Made by a program: the position numbers and the translations under genes. From an uncultured Stenotrophomonas sp. (GTDB lineage: Bacteria > Pseudomonadota > Gammaproteobacteria > Xanthomonadales > Xanthomonadaceae), in assembly GCA_900078405.1 (NCBI GenBank), contig FLTS01000001.1, positions 1,078,626 to 1,142,625 of the forward strand: a stretch of 64,000 nt of DNA, in the 5' to 3' direction. Of the stretch, positions 48,418 to 56,367 are shown in pieces. The notes under the pieces are model-generated. The model did no database searches, was not told the origin of the DNA, and saw nothing but the letters and a program-made list of their open reading frames with translations. Numbering within the stretch: position 1 is the first letter of the stretch; every line of letters starts with the position of its first letter.

Positions 48418-49662
48418 CTAGGGCGCGGCCCCGGCGCGACGACGCAGTGGTGGCAACTGCAAGTATGTGAACGCACGCCACAGCCACTCCATCGGCCCGA
48501 AGCGGAAGTGCTTCAGCCACAGGTGGCTGCCCAGTACCTGCGCGGCGAACAGCGCGACGGCGAAAAGCAGTTGCCACGCCCGCCCCATCTGCTCGAACAG
48601 GCCCAGCCCGTAACCGTAGAACAGCAGCGTGCACAGCACCGATTGCAACAGGTAATTGCTCAGCGCCATGCGCCCGGCCGGCGCCAGCCAGCGCAGCCGG
48701 TGGCTCCAGCGCACGCCCCAGGCCAGGTAGCCCAGGCACATCAGCAGGCCGGCCAGCGCGTTCAGGACATAGACCGCCGCCATCCCCAGGTCGAAGCGGC
48801 CCGGCGCCACCCAGGGCTGCCAGCCCGCGCTCAGCAACATCACCGCCAACCCCAGCGGCAACGCCGCCCAGCGCAGCCAGCCGAACAGCCGCGGGTAGTC
48901 GCCCGGCCGCGCGATCGCACCACTGCGCGCGAACCATGCGCCGATCAGGAACATGCCCAGCACCTGCGGCCCGACCAGCAGCAGGCCGCCCAGCGCCGTG
49001 CCGAAATCGCGCAGGCGCTGCGCCACGGCCTGCAGGTAACCACCGTGCCCGTAGACCTGCCGCTGTGCCTCGATGGCCGAGCGCGCCGCGTCGGCCTGCG
49101 CCACCATCGCATCATCGGGCAGCAACATCACCACCGCGCCAAGCAGCAGCACCAGCACCGATGCGGCCAGGTAGACCACCACGCCCAGTACCGGCAGCCA
49201 GCCACGCGGCGCCTCGCGGAAGGCCAGCAGCATGAACGACAGCAGCGCATAGCTGACCAGGATGTCCCCGGACCACAGCAGCAGCGCATGCGCCAGGCCA
49301 ATGCACAGCAGGCCCATGCTGCGGCGCAGGTAGAAGCGGGTAAACGCGCGCCCGGCCACCTCGGCACGCTGCGCCATCACCGCAAAGCCCGCACCGAACA
49401 GCAGCGAGAACAGGGTGAAGAACTTGCCCTGCACGAACACGTAGACGAAGGCGTCGGCCCAGCGGTCCGACCCGTGCCAATGCGGGTCGATGCCGGTGAA
49501 GGACAGGTCGAGCGGCCCGCTGAACGCCTCCATGTTCATCAGCAGGATGCCCAGCAGCGCCAGCCCGCGCAGCACGTCCAGGGTGGCGATGCGTTCGTTC
49601 GGCGCGACGGGTTGGAAGACAGTGGTGGACAAGCGGCGGATTCCTTGGCGATGGCCGGTCAT
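48418..49662 (-). CDS. DUF418 family membrane protein
   Basis: A polytopic inner-membrane protein of about 414 residues with roughly ten hydrophobic helices. The N-terminal NERIATLDVLRGLALLGILLMNMEAFSGP and the C-terminal half (PAGRMALSNYLLQSVLCTLLFYGYGLGLFEQMG, LGSHLWLKHFRFGPMEWLWRAFTY) are characteristic of DUF418/YeiB-type proteins. The function is unknown; the family is distantly related to acyltransferase-type membrane proteins. An ATG at 49662 is taken; a TTG at 49632 (LSTTVFQPVAP) has a better Shine-Dalgarno (AAGGA, spacing 9) and may be the true start. Confidence 0.85.
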   Translation of the reverse strand: MTGHRQGIRRLSTTVFQPVAPNERIATLDVLRGLALLGILLMNMEAFSGPLDLSFTGIDPHWHGSDRWADAFVYVFVQGKFFTLFSLLFGAGFAVMAQRAEVAGRAFTRFYLRRSMGLLCIGLAHALLLWSGDILVSYALLSFMLLAFREAPRGWLPVLGVVVYLAASVLVLLLGAVVMLLPDDAMVAQADAARSAIEAQRQVYGHGGYLQAVAQRLRDFGTALGGLLLVGPQVLGMFLIGAWFARSGAIARPGDYPRLFGWLRWAALPLGLAVMLLSAGWQPWVAPGRFDLGMAAVYVLNALAGLLMCLGYLAWGVRWSHRLRWLAPAGRMALSNYLLQSVLCTLLFYGYGLGLFEQMGRAWQLLFAVALFAAQVLGSHLWLKHFRFGPMEWLWRAFTYLQLPPLRRRAGAAP

Positions 49663-49680
49663 TATGGGTGGAGCGCATGG

Positions 49681-49748
49681 ATGCATGGGCTTGCCCCGCA
49701 TGGAGTTTTGCCGGTAAAGCCACGTGCCGGGCAAGTCCGGCACCTACG
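49681..49748. repeat. REP dimer, GTAGGTGCCGG type (copy 4)
   Basis: ATGCATGGGCTTGCCCCGCAT is joined through GGAGTTTTGCCGGTAAAGCC to GTGCCGGGCAAGTCCGGCAC and CTACG. Lies just upstream of the DUF418 gene; the GTAG head is kept only at the right end. Confidence 0.8.
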
Positions 49749-49804
49749 GTGGAAGGCACGCATGGAGTGCGAGATTTGCCTCGCGTCTCCACCCGCAAAA
49801 CGAA

Positions 49805-49828
49805 ACGGCCCGCACGAGGGCGGGCCGT
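49805..49828 (-). terminator. terminator of slyD
   Basis: Read on the minus strand: a stem ACGGCCCGCC/GCGGGCCGT followed by TTCGTTTT, 27 bases after the slyD stop. Confidence 0.82.
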
Positions 49829-49854
49829 CCATCGCATTGCCGCGGCGGCAACGA

Positions 49855-50334
49855 TCAGTGGTGGTGGCCACCGTCGCCGTGCACGTGGCCGTGCTGCACT
49901 TCTTCCTCGCCGGCCTCGCGGACCTCGATGATTTCCACGTCGAAATGCAGGTCCTTGCCGGCCATCGGGTGGTTCAGGTCGACGTCGACCACGGTCATGC
50001 CGACCTTCTGCACGGTGACCGCACGCGGGCCGAAGTTGGTCTGCAGGATCACCTGCTGGCCCGGCACCAGCCGGGTGTTGCCGAAGTGCTTCTTCGGCAC
50101 GCGCTGGGTCAGGCCCTCGCGACGCTCGCCGTAGGCATCGGCCGAGGCCACGTCCACACCGAAGCTCTCGCCGGCCTCCTTGTCCATCATCGCCGCTTCC
50201 AGGCCCGGGATGATGTTGCCGTGGCCAATCAGGATCGCCAGCGGCTCACGGTCCTTCGAGCTTTCGATCGGCTCCTGGCCGACCTCGGAGACGGTGTAGT
50301 GGAAACGGACGACGCGGTCTTTTTCGATCTTCAT
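49855..50334 (-). CDS. slyD: FKBP-type peptidyl-prolyl isomerase SlyD
   Basis: A 159-residue folding helper and metallochaperone. FKBP part: VVRFHYTVSE, LAILIGHGNIIPGLEAAMMDKEAGE; inserted IF chaperone domain (about 70-125: ADAYGERREGLTQRVPKKHF and VGMTVVDVDLNHPMAGKDLHFDVEI). The C-terminal tail is histidine-rich (QHGHVHGDGGHHH), as in nickel-binding SlyD, though shorter than in E. coli. Cytoplasmic. Start ATG at 50334; only a weak ribosome-binding site. It is divergent from the NlpC/P60 genes. Confidence 0.95.
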   Translation of the reverse strand: MKIEKDRVVRFHYTVSEVGQEPIESSKDREPLAILIGHGNIIPGLEAAMMDKEAGESFGVDVASADAYGERREGLTQRVPKKHFGNTRLVPGQQVILQTNFGPRAVTVQKVGMTVVDVDLNHPMAGKDLHFDVEIIEVREAGEEEVQHGHVHGDGGHHH

Positions 50335-50445
50335 GCGCAACTCTGTAGATGGCTGCCGGCTGGCAGGCGATGGGACGACCTTGCCGGCCGCCGGGTGGGC
50401 CGCCATCATGGCGGCCATCCTGAAGCGGCGCATTATCCCGGCTCC

Positions 50446-50979
50446 ATGCACATCACGCCAGTTTCCCGCCTGTCGCCGTGGCACCTGCCCGCCCTTCTGG
50501 CACTGGCCGCCGCGCTGACCGCCTGCGGCCACGCCCCGGCCAAGCGCACCCCACCCGCCACCTCTACGCACGCCTGGCCGCAAGTGGCACCTGACGATCC
50601 GGCCGCCGCTTCGGCGGTGCTGATGCGGGCGCTGGGGCTGGTCGGCACGCCCTACCGCTACGGCGGCAATACCCCCGAGTCCGGTTTCGACTGCAGCGGG
50701 CTGGTCAACTACGTCTACCGCGACATGCTGGCGCTGAACCTGCCGCGCACCTCGCGCGAGCTGGCCGCGGTGCAAGGGCCGAAGATCAGCCCGCAGCGGC
50801 TGGCCGCCGGCGATCTGGTGTTTTTCGGCAACAAGGGCAACGTCTGGCACGTGGGCATCTACGTCGGCGAAGGCCGCTTCGTGCATGCCCCCAGCACCGG
50901 CGGCACCGTGCGCCTGGACCGGCTGGACGGCCCGTACTGGCAGCAGCACTACACCGGCGCCAAGCGCGTGCTGCACTGA
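50446..50979 (+). CDS. NlpC/P60 family cell-wall hydrolase, lipoprotein
   Basis: A 177-residue outer-membrane lipoprotein (signal peptide with lipobox ALTACGH). The NlpC/P60 cysteine peptidase domain spans about 55-175: GTPYRYGGNTPESGFDCSGLVNYVY (catalytic Cys), GDLVFFGNKGNVWHVGIYVGEGRFVHAPSTGG (catalytic His and surrounding). These enzymes cut peptidoglycan stem peptides. A second paralog follows 105 bp downstream. The gene most resembles E. coli NlpC/MepS-type lipoproteins; which bond it cuts is not resolved. Confidence 0.92.
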   Translation: MHITPVSRLSPWHLPALLALAAALTACGHAPAKRTPPATSTHAWPQVAPDDPAAASAVLMRALGLVGTPYRYGGNTPESGFDCSGLVNYVYRDMLALNLPRTSRELAAVQGPKISPQRLAAGDLVFFGNKGNVWHVGIYVGEGRFVHAPSTGGTVRLDRLDGPYWQQHYTGAKRVLH

Positions 50980-51084
50980 AAACTTGACGCAGTCCAACAT
51001 TAATAATGAAAATTTAACCTAATTTGCACCTTTCGCCTGCATCCGCAAGGCATCATCGCGCATCGATTTTTCTGTGACTGCCAC

Positions 51085-51840
51085 GTGACGATCGCTCCAC
51101 CGACCCGCCAACGCCAGTTCCCGACTTGCGCCACCCGCCGGCTGCTCTGCGCCGCGGCCCTGGCAGCCACCAGCCTTTCCGCCTTCGCCCAGAGTGCCGA
51201 CGAGGCCGTCGCCCAGGCGTCTGCCGCTGCCGCCAAGCCGGCCCCGGCCAAAGCCGAAGCTCCGCGCAGCCGCGCCGATGCCGCCGCCAGCGCCACCCTG
51301 GCCGCCCTGCTCCCGCATCTGGCCGCCAGCGACACCATTCCTCTGATGGACCGCTCGGCGATGTTCGCCGGCGACCTCAGCCGCCTGCTGTCCGCCTACG
51401 ACGCCTCCCGCAGCGTCGCCAATGCCACCGATGCCGCGCTGGCCAACGACAGCGACGGCAAGGTGCAGTCGATCCTGCGCCGCGCGATGGCCCTGCTCGG
51501 CACACCCTACCGCTGGGGCGGCACCTCGCCAGACGCAGGCTTCGACTGCAGCGGGCTGGTCGGCTACGTGTTCCGCACTGCGCTTGGCATCGAGCTGCCG
51601 CGCGTATCGCGCGAGATGGCCAACCAGACCGGCAACGAACTGATCAAGGACCGCGCGGCACTGGTCGCCGGTGATCTGGTGTTCTTCGGCCGCCGCGGGC
51701 GCGTGGACCACGTCGGCATCTACGTCGGCGACGGCCGCTTCCTGCACGCGCCGAGCACCGGCAAGGACGTGCGCACCGATACCCTGCTCAGCGGCTACTG
51801 GGGCGACAAGTTCATGCAGGCGCGGCGCATGGAGCTGTAA
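51085..51840 (+). CDS. NlpC/P60 family cell-wall hydrolase, exported
   Basis: A 251-residue paralog of the gene before it, with a signal peptide (CAAALAATSLSAFAQ) but no lipobox, so probably soluble in the periplasm. An Ala-rich region (about 40-80) precedes the NlpC/P60 domain (about 125-245): GTPYRWGGTSPDAGFDCSGLVGYVF (catalytic Cys), LVAGDLVFFGRRGRVDHVGIYVGDGRFLHAPS (His). The start is a GTG at 51085 and the gap before it is AT-rich and probably holds its own promoter. A terminator follows. Confidence 0.9.
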   Translation: MTIAPPTRQRQFPTCATRRLLCAAALAATSLSAFAQSADEAVAQASAAAAKPAPAKAEAPRSRADAAASATLAALLPHLAASDTIPLMDRSAMFAGDLSRLLSAYDASRSVANATDAALANDSDGKVQSILRRAMALLGTPYRWGGTSPDAGFDCSGLVGYVFRTALGIELPRVSREMANQTGNELIKDRAALVAGDLVFFGRRGRVDHVGIYVGDGRFLHAPSTGKDVRTDTLLSGYWGDKFMQARRMEL

Positions 51841-51865
51841 GGCCGCTTCCCCGTGGCGAACACAG

Positions 51866-51892
51866 AAAGGCCGTGGTCATCCGCGGCCTTTT
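51866..51892 (+). terminator. terminator after second NlpC/P60 gene
   Basis: Stem AAAGGCCG/CGGCCTTT with an 8-10 nt loop ending in TTTTGCG, 25 bases after the stop. Confidence 0.8.
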
Positions 51893-52045
51893 GCGTTTAC
51901 GGGACCATCCGCCGTCATCGGCATCAATGGCTTGGCAGGAACATGAATGCGCGTACCGCACCAGCTGTTCCGCATTCATCCTGCCATGCAACCACTGCTT
52001 TCACCCGGGAGGTGTATAAGTAGCCGCTTGGAGCGTGGTGAACGC

Positions 52046-53377
52046 ATGGCTGCAACACCCGGTTCGACAAAACGCTGCGTGATCTGGTTCGGAGAACCAT
52101 GCTCGCGCGAGAAGATCTTGCTGGCCGCCGAAGGCTGGCAGGTTCGAACAGTATTACCCAGGCAAGCCGGTGGCATCGGCATGCGCGCCAACGACCGGGT
52201 GGTCGGCGTGATCGACCTGCGGCATCACGTCAGCGACGAGCTGGAACACCTCGAAGCGCTGACCAGCGAACACCGTCACCTGCCACTGCTGGGCATCGAG
52301 CCGGTGGCGCCGCACGCCGACGATACCCGCATCCACCGCCTGCTTTCCGCCTGCCGGCAACGCTTCGCCCATCCACTGGACCTGGACGAACTGATGCGGC
52401 AGTTGGCCACGCTGGACGATGACCCGGCATGGCACCGCGCCAACGACGTTTTCGACTGCCTGCGAGGTGAAAGCATCGCGATGCTGGCCATGCGCGCAAC
52501 CCTGCGCAAGTTCGCCCCCGTCGACCTGCCAGTCCTGATCACCGGCGAAACCGGTACCGGCAAGGAAGCCGCCGCGAACGCGCTGCACCGGCTATCGCAG
52601 CGCGAAGGGCAACCGTTCCTGGCGATCAACTGCGGGGCAATCGCGCCAACGCTGCTGCAATCGGAACTGTTCGGCCACGAACGCGGCTCCTTCACCGGCG
52701 CGGCCACACGCCGCCAGGGGCTGTTCGAGAGCGCGCACCGCGGCACCGTCTTCCTCGACGAGGTTGGCGACCTGCCTATGGAGGCGCAGACCAGTCTGTT
52801 GCGGGTACTGCAGGAAGGCACCATCGAGCGGATCGGCAGCAACCAGCCGATCCACGTGGACGTGCGGGTACTGGCAGCGACCCACGTGAACCTGGAACAG
52901 GCGATCGAACAGCGGCGTTTCCGCAGCGACCTCTATTACCGGCTCAACGTCCTGCACCTGTCATTGCCGCCACTGCGGCGGCGCGACGGCGACATCGAGC
53001 TGCTGGCCCGGCATTTCCTGCGCGTGTTCCGGGCACACCATGCGGTGCGCGCGCGCGGCTACACCAGCGCCGCGCTGCAGGCCATGTCGCACTTCCACTG
53101 GCCGGGCAACGTACGTGAATTGCTCAACCGGGTGCAGCGCGCGGCCATCACCGCCGAGGACGAACTGATCGATTGCGCCGACCTCGGCATCGAGTCGCCC
53201 GCCGATGCGCTCGCACGGGACGCGGCCGGCAACCGCATCGACCGCGAGGCCCTGCTGTCCTGCCTTGCGCAGAGCCACTACAACGTCAGCGCCTGCGCAC
53301 GCCTGATGAAAGTCTCGCGCGTGACCGTCTACCGGCTGTGCCACAGGCACGCAGTGCAGCTGGAGACGCTGCGCTGA
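52046..53377 (+). CDS. sigma-54-dependent activator, VpsR-like; candidate regulator of the amyloid operon
   Basis: A 443-residue bacterial enhancer-binding protein. N-terminal VpsR/receiver-like domain (about 10-125; CVIWFGEPCSREKILLAAEGW, VVGVIDLRHH), central AAA+ domain (about 140-375) with Walker A GETGTGKEAAANALHRLS, the sigma-54 contact loop GSFTGA (a variant of GAFTGA), Walker B GTVFLDEVGDLP and HWPGNVRELLNRVQRA, and a C-terminal Fis-type helix-turn-helix (NVSACARLMKVSRVTVYRLC). VpsR-type activators control biofilm genes and some respond to c-di-GMP. It is convergent with the last gene of a six-gene amyloid operon whose first gene has a sigma-54 promoter. ATG at 52046. Confidence 0.88.
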   Translation: MAATPGSTKRCVIWFGEPCSREKILLAAEGWQVRTVLPRQAGGIGMRANDRVVGVIDLRHHVSDELEHLEALTSEHRHLPLLGIEPVAPHADDTRIHRLLSACRQRFAHPLDLDELMRQLATLDDDPAWHRANDVFDCLRGESIAMLAMRATLRKFAPVDLPVLITGETGTGKEAAANALHRLSQREGQPFLAINCGAIAPTLLQSELFGHERGSFTGAATRRQGLFESAHRGTVFLDEVGDLPMEAQTSLLRVLQEGTIERIGSNQPIHVDVRVLAATHVNLEQAIEQRRFRSDLYYRLNVLHLSLPPLRRRDGDIELLARHFLRVFRAHHAVRARGYTSAALQAMSHFHWPGNVRELLNRVQRAAITAEDELIDCADLGIESPADALARDAAGNRIDREALLSCLAQSHYNVSACARLMKVSRVTVYRLCHRHAVQLETLR

Positions 53378-53389
53378 GCGCCCCTCGGC

Positions 53390-54697
53390 CTACATCGCAT
53401 ACGGCAGTTTGAACGACAGGCTGAAATCCGGCGCATCCGGGGTAAGGCCGATGCCGAGCATGCTGACGAAGGTAGCCCTGGAAGTCAGGGCGTAGGTCAC
53501 TCCGAGATTCAACGAGCCGGCGTTGGCATCGCTGCCGATCACCTTGATCCAGCTGCCGTCCTTGTAGCGGGTGGAGGCGCGGGCGCTGAGCTTGTCGCTG
53601 AAGGAAATGCTCAGGCTGGTGCGCTCGTTGAAGGCGAACGCCACGCCCGCTCCGAAATAATACGAATCGCCCAGCTTCACCTCGCCGGGGTTGACCGTGT
53701 CCGGGTTCGAGTCGATGTCGCCGAAGCTGCGCTTGAACGAGCGGATGTAACCGACGTTGGCGAACAGGATGGCCGGATCCGCGGTTTTCACCGCCGACAG
53801 CCCGGCGCTGGCCTGCCACACGCCGTTGCCGGTGGGCTGTTCGGCCGGTACCGCGAAGCGGATGAAGTCATCGTCGTCGCGTTCGATCACCTTCCAGTCC
53901 AGGCCATAGGGCTCACGCCCGGTGGGTGCGGTGATGCCGCCGGTGAATACCATCTCCGGTCGCCAGCCGCGCTCGCCGAACAACTTGTAGTTGGCGCTGA
54001 GGGTAGCGTCGCCGATGCCGGCGCCGTGCGTTTCCTCCTGTGCGATGGCCGCGGCCGAGCCGCCGGCCCCGCCCTTCTGATAAAGCGTTTTGCGCCCGAT
54101 GTAGGGCACGTCCAGGTTCAGCGTCAGCCGCGGGTTGACGCCCCAGCGCGCGGCGAAGTTCCAGGTCAGCGAATCGGATTCGACGTTTTCAATGGCGATG
54201 TTGCCGAGAAAAATCGCGTCCAACGCCAGGAAACCGTTGAGGGTGAGCTGCTTGCGGTCGTAGCGCGCGTAACTGAAGCTGTTTTCCAGGGTCAGGCGGC
54301 GGTCGAACAATGCCGACTGCTGCTGCTTGACGTCATCGACGCTGCGCCGCGCCGCATCCCGCGCTGCCTGCGCCTCGGTCGCGGAACTGGCATAGCCCTC
54401 GCCTGCCGCGGGTGCCGCTGAAACTGCGGCGGGAGCGGGCGTGGCCGCCTGTGCGGAAACCTGGGGCGACGCCGGCGGCGCAGCCCTGCCGTTGATCCGC
54501 GCCTGCATCGCCTGCATCTGCATGTCGAGGTCGCGCAACCGCCGCACTTCCTGCGCGTAGCTCGCCTTGAGCGACTCCAGTTGCGCCAGCATCGCCTCCA
54601 TCCGTGCTTCGTCGCTGCCGGCCGCGGCTTCCTGCGCAGCCACCCGCGGCGCCACCACGGCCAAACCCGCCAGCGCCGCCATCGCCAGTCGATTCAT
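53390..54697 (-). CDS. fapF: FapF-like outer-membrane amyloid exporter
   Basis: A 435-residue protein: signal peptide (MNRLAMAALAGLAVVAPRVAAQ), a coiled coil (about 28-70: EARMEAMLAQLESLKASYAQEVRRLRDLDMQMQAM), an Ala/Pro linker, a second short helix (ARDAARRSVDDVKQQQSALFDR) and a transmembrane beta-barrel (about 130-435) with strands such as NSFSYARYDRKQLTLNGFLA and SLSISFSDKLSA. This is the architecture of FapF, which forms a trimeric coiled coil plus 12-strand barrel and exports amyloid subunits. It is the last of six genes in fap order. ATG 54697 is chosen because GAGG is 9 bases upstream; ATG 54703 is the alternative. Confidence 0.85.
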   Translation of the reverse strand: MNRLAMAALAGLAVVAPRVAAQEAAAGSDEARMEAMLAQLESLKASYAQEVRRLRDLDMQMQAMQARINGRAAPPASPQVSAQAATPAPAAVSAAPAAGEGYASSATEAQAARDAARRSVDDVKQQQSALFDRRLTLENSFSYARYDRKQLTLNGFLALDAIFLGNIAIENVESDSLTWNFAARWGVNPRLTLNLDVPYIGRKTLYQKGGAGGSAAAIAQEETHGAGIGDATLSANYKLFGERGWRPEMVFTGGITAPTGREPYGLDWKVIERDDDDFIRFAVPAEQPTGNGVWQASAGLSAVKTADPAILFANVGYIRSFKRSFGDIDSNPDTVNPGEVKLGDSYYFGAGVAFAFNERTSLSISFSDKLSARASTRYKDGSWIKVIGSDANAGSLNLGVTYALTSRATFVSMLGIGLTPDAPDFSLSFKLPYAM

Positions 54698-54745
54698 CGT
54701 CATGTTCCTCTGCTCGTGCCTTGCCGGCGTCATGCACCGCGATGC

Positions 54746-55510
54746 CTACTGCCCGCTGCTCCCGGCCATGCCGCGGTTGAGCGAGATGGCCTGCGCCACG
54801 TTCTGCGCCAGTGTCTGGTTGTCCACCAGCGACTGCCGCACCAGATCCACCTGCAGGCGGTTGCCCGCCTGCTGCCCGTCGGCCATCAGCTGGATGCTCT
54901 GACCGACGCTGCCATTGCGCAGCCACTGCCGCACCGCTCCCTGTCCGTCCACGCGCAGCTCCAGCTGGGCAGCATTGCCGTCGAAGCCGGCCACCGCGCT
55001 GGCATCGCCCACCTGCAGGCGGGCATCGCCGCCGACGCTGCCATGCTGCGCGGGGACGATGCCGTCGTTGCGCACGTTCAGGTGCAGCACATTGCTGGCG
55101 GCGTTGCCGTCGCCGGCCACCTGCACGCTCTGCACCAGCCCGGAAACATTGCCCAGGCCGCTGCCGTCGATGCTGCGCGTGCCGGTGCCGGGCAACGGCG
55201 CATCGGCCGCGGTGATGCTGACGCTGGGGGTGAAGCTCACCGTCGGCACCTTGCCCTTGCTGAAATCCATGCCCAGGGTCAACCCACCCTGCAGGCGCTG
55301 GCCGTTGGCGGCCTGCCAGACCGAGATCATCGTCACGCCAAACCATGCCACGGCGTTGCCGCCCACCGTGTAGCGGCCGCGCATCAGGCCCAGTTCGGGA
55401 TCGGGAATCTCGTGCAGGCCCTTGCCCGGTGGCGCCGGGTCCGCGGCATGCGCCGGCAGGGCGAACGCCAACGCAAGCAGCGTCGGAATGGTGGTTGTGC
55501 GGATATGCAT
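54746..55510 (-). CDS. fapE: FapE-position exported protein
   Basis: A 254-residue exported protein (signal MHIRTTTIPTLLALAFALPAHAAD). Near the start is the segment IPDPELGLMRGRYTVGGNAVAWFGVTMISVWQ. Two stretches resemble the amyloid repeat of FapB/FapC (LVQSVQVAGDGNAASNVLHLNV and SVGQSIQLMADGQQAGNRLQ), so it may join the fibre as a minor component. It lies between the C39 protease and the barrel protein, the place of FapE in the Pseudomonas operon. The assignment rests on position and general character; the sequence match is not certain. AAGGAG precedes its ATG. Confidence 0.72.
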   Translation of the reverse strand: MHIRTTTIPTLLALAFALPAHAADPAPPGKGLHEIPDPELGLMRGRYTVGGNAVAWFGVTMISVWQAANGQRLQGGLTLGMDFSKGKVPTVSFTPSVSITAADAPLPGTGTRSIDGSGLGNVSGLVQSVQVAGDGNAASNVLHLNVRNDGIVPAQHGSVGGDARLQVGDASAVAGFDGNAAQLELRVDGQGAVRQWLRNGSVGQSIQLMADGQQAGNRLQVDLVRQSLVDNQTLAQNVAQAISLNRGMAGSSGQ

Positions 55511-55522
55511 GAAAACACTCCT

Positions 55523-56221
55523 TCAGAACAGGTCGGCGTGGGTGAAACCGAAGTCCACCAGCTCCGCATCGGTGATGGGGCCGCGCCCCTGGCGCGCATA
55601 CAGCGCACGGGCACTGGCCTTCCGGCTGGGTTGCAGCAGCACCGTGTCGCGGTCGAAATCGCTGCCTATCACCACGAACACCGCGCGCGACGGCCACGCT
55701 TCCAGGAACTCGTCCAGCGGCAGCGCCCGGTTGCCGAGGATCGGGTCGCCGATCTCGACCACGTCGTCGCGCACCTGCTTGAGCACGACGAAATGGCGGA
55801 AACCGCGTACGTCCATCAGCGCCAGTCCCGGTACCCGCAGACTCTTGAGCCGCTCTTCATCGATGCGGTAGCCGCGCCCGCGCATGCCCAGCGACTCGAC
55901 GTAACGCTTGATGTCCAGCAGCGAAAAACCGCGTTGCCGGACCAGTTCGGGATCAGCCACGCCCATCATTCCCTCGATCACCGTGGCCTCGTCGGTATTC
56001 AGGTTGTAGGCATGGCGCAGGATCGTGGCCAGTGCCGCCGCGCCGCAGCTGTAGTCGGTGTGCTGGCGCACCAGGTTGCCAAAGCGCCGCTCCTGCATGC
56101 TCTCGATCTTGCCGCCATACAGCGCGCCGTTTGGCAGGACGCCGCTGAAGGCGACATCACCGGCGTGCACGGTCGGCACCATCGACATGGCAAAGGCTGC
56201 AAGCAACATCCAGCGAAACAT
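55523..56221 (-). CDS. fapD: FapD-like C39 family cysteine peptidase
   Basis: A 232-residue exported protein (signal MFRWMLLAAFAMSMVPTVHA) with a C39 papain-like peptidase domain: catalytic Cys59 in HTDYSCGAAALATILRH, His143 in GFRHFVVLK and Asp159 in IGDPILG, followed by LPLDEFLEAWPSRAVFVVI. Stand-alone periplasmic C39 proteins are the FapD of functional-amyloid operons, needed for fibre export. It is preceded by a hairpin (56254-56290) separating it from fapC and is followed 12 bp on by the FapE-like gene. Confidence 0.9.
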   Translation of the reverse strand: MFRWMLLAAFAMSMVPTVHAGDVAFSGVLPNGALYGGKIESMQERRFGNLVRQHTDYSCGAAALATILRHAYNLNTDEATVIEGMMGVADPELVRQRGFSLLDIKRYVESLGMRGRGYRIDEERLKSLRVPGLALMDVRGFRHFVVLKQVRDDVVEIGDPILGNRALPLDEFLEAWPSRAVFVVIGSDFDRDTVLLQPSRKASARALYARQGRGPITDAELVDFGFTHADLF

Positions 56222-56253
56222 GGTCCTCGGCGCCTCCCTGGGCATCGGCAGGT

Positions 56254-56290
56254 GGAAGTCCCCGCCCTGCGGGGGAGAACGGGGACTTCC
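56254..56290 (-). terminator. hairpin between fapC-like and fapD-like genes
   Basis: A 10-bp stem GGAAGTCCCC/GGGGACTTCC enclosing a nested GC-rich hairpin, without a strong T-run. It lies after the major amyloid gene, where partial termination or mRNA protection would give high subunit and low export-protein levels. Confidence 0.6.
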
Positions 56291-56367
56291 GGGTCACCCG
56301 GCCATTGGCGGATGGCCGAGCTTGTTGCTCCTGGCAGGCGCGCCGCCTATGCGGACGGCGCCTCCAC

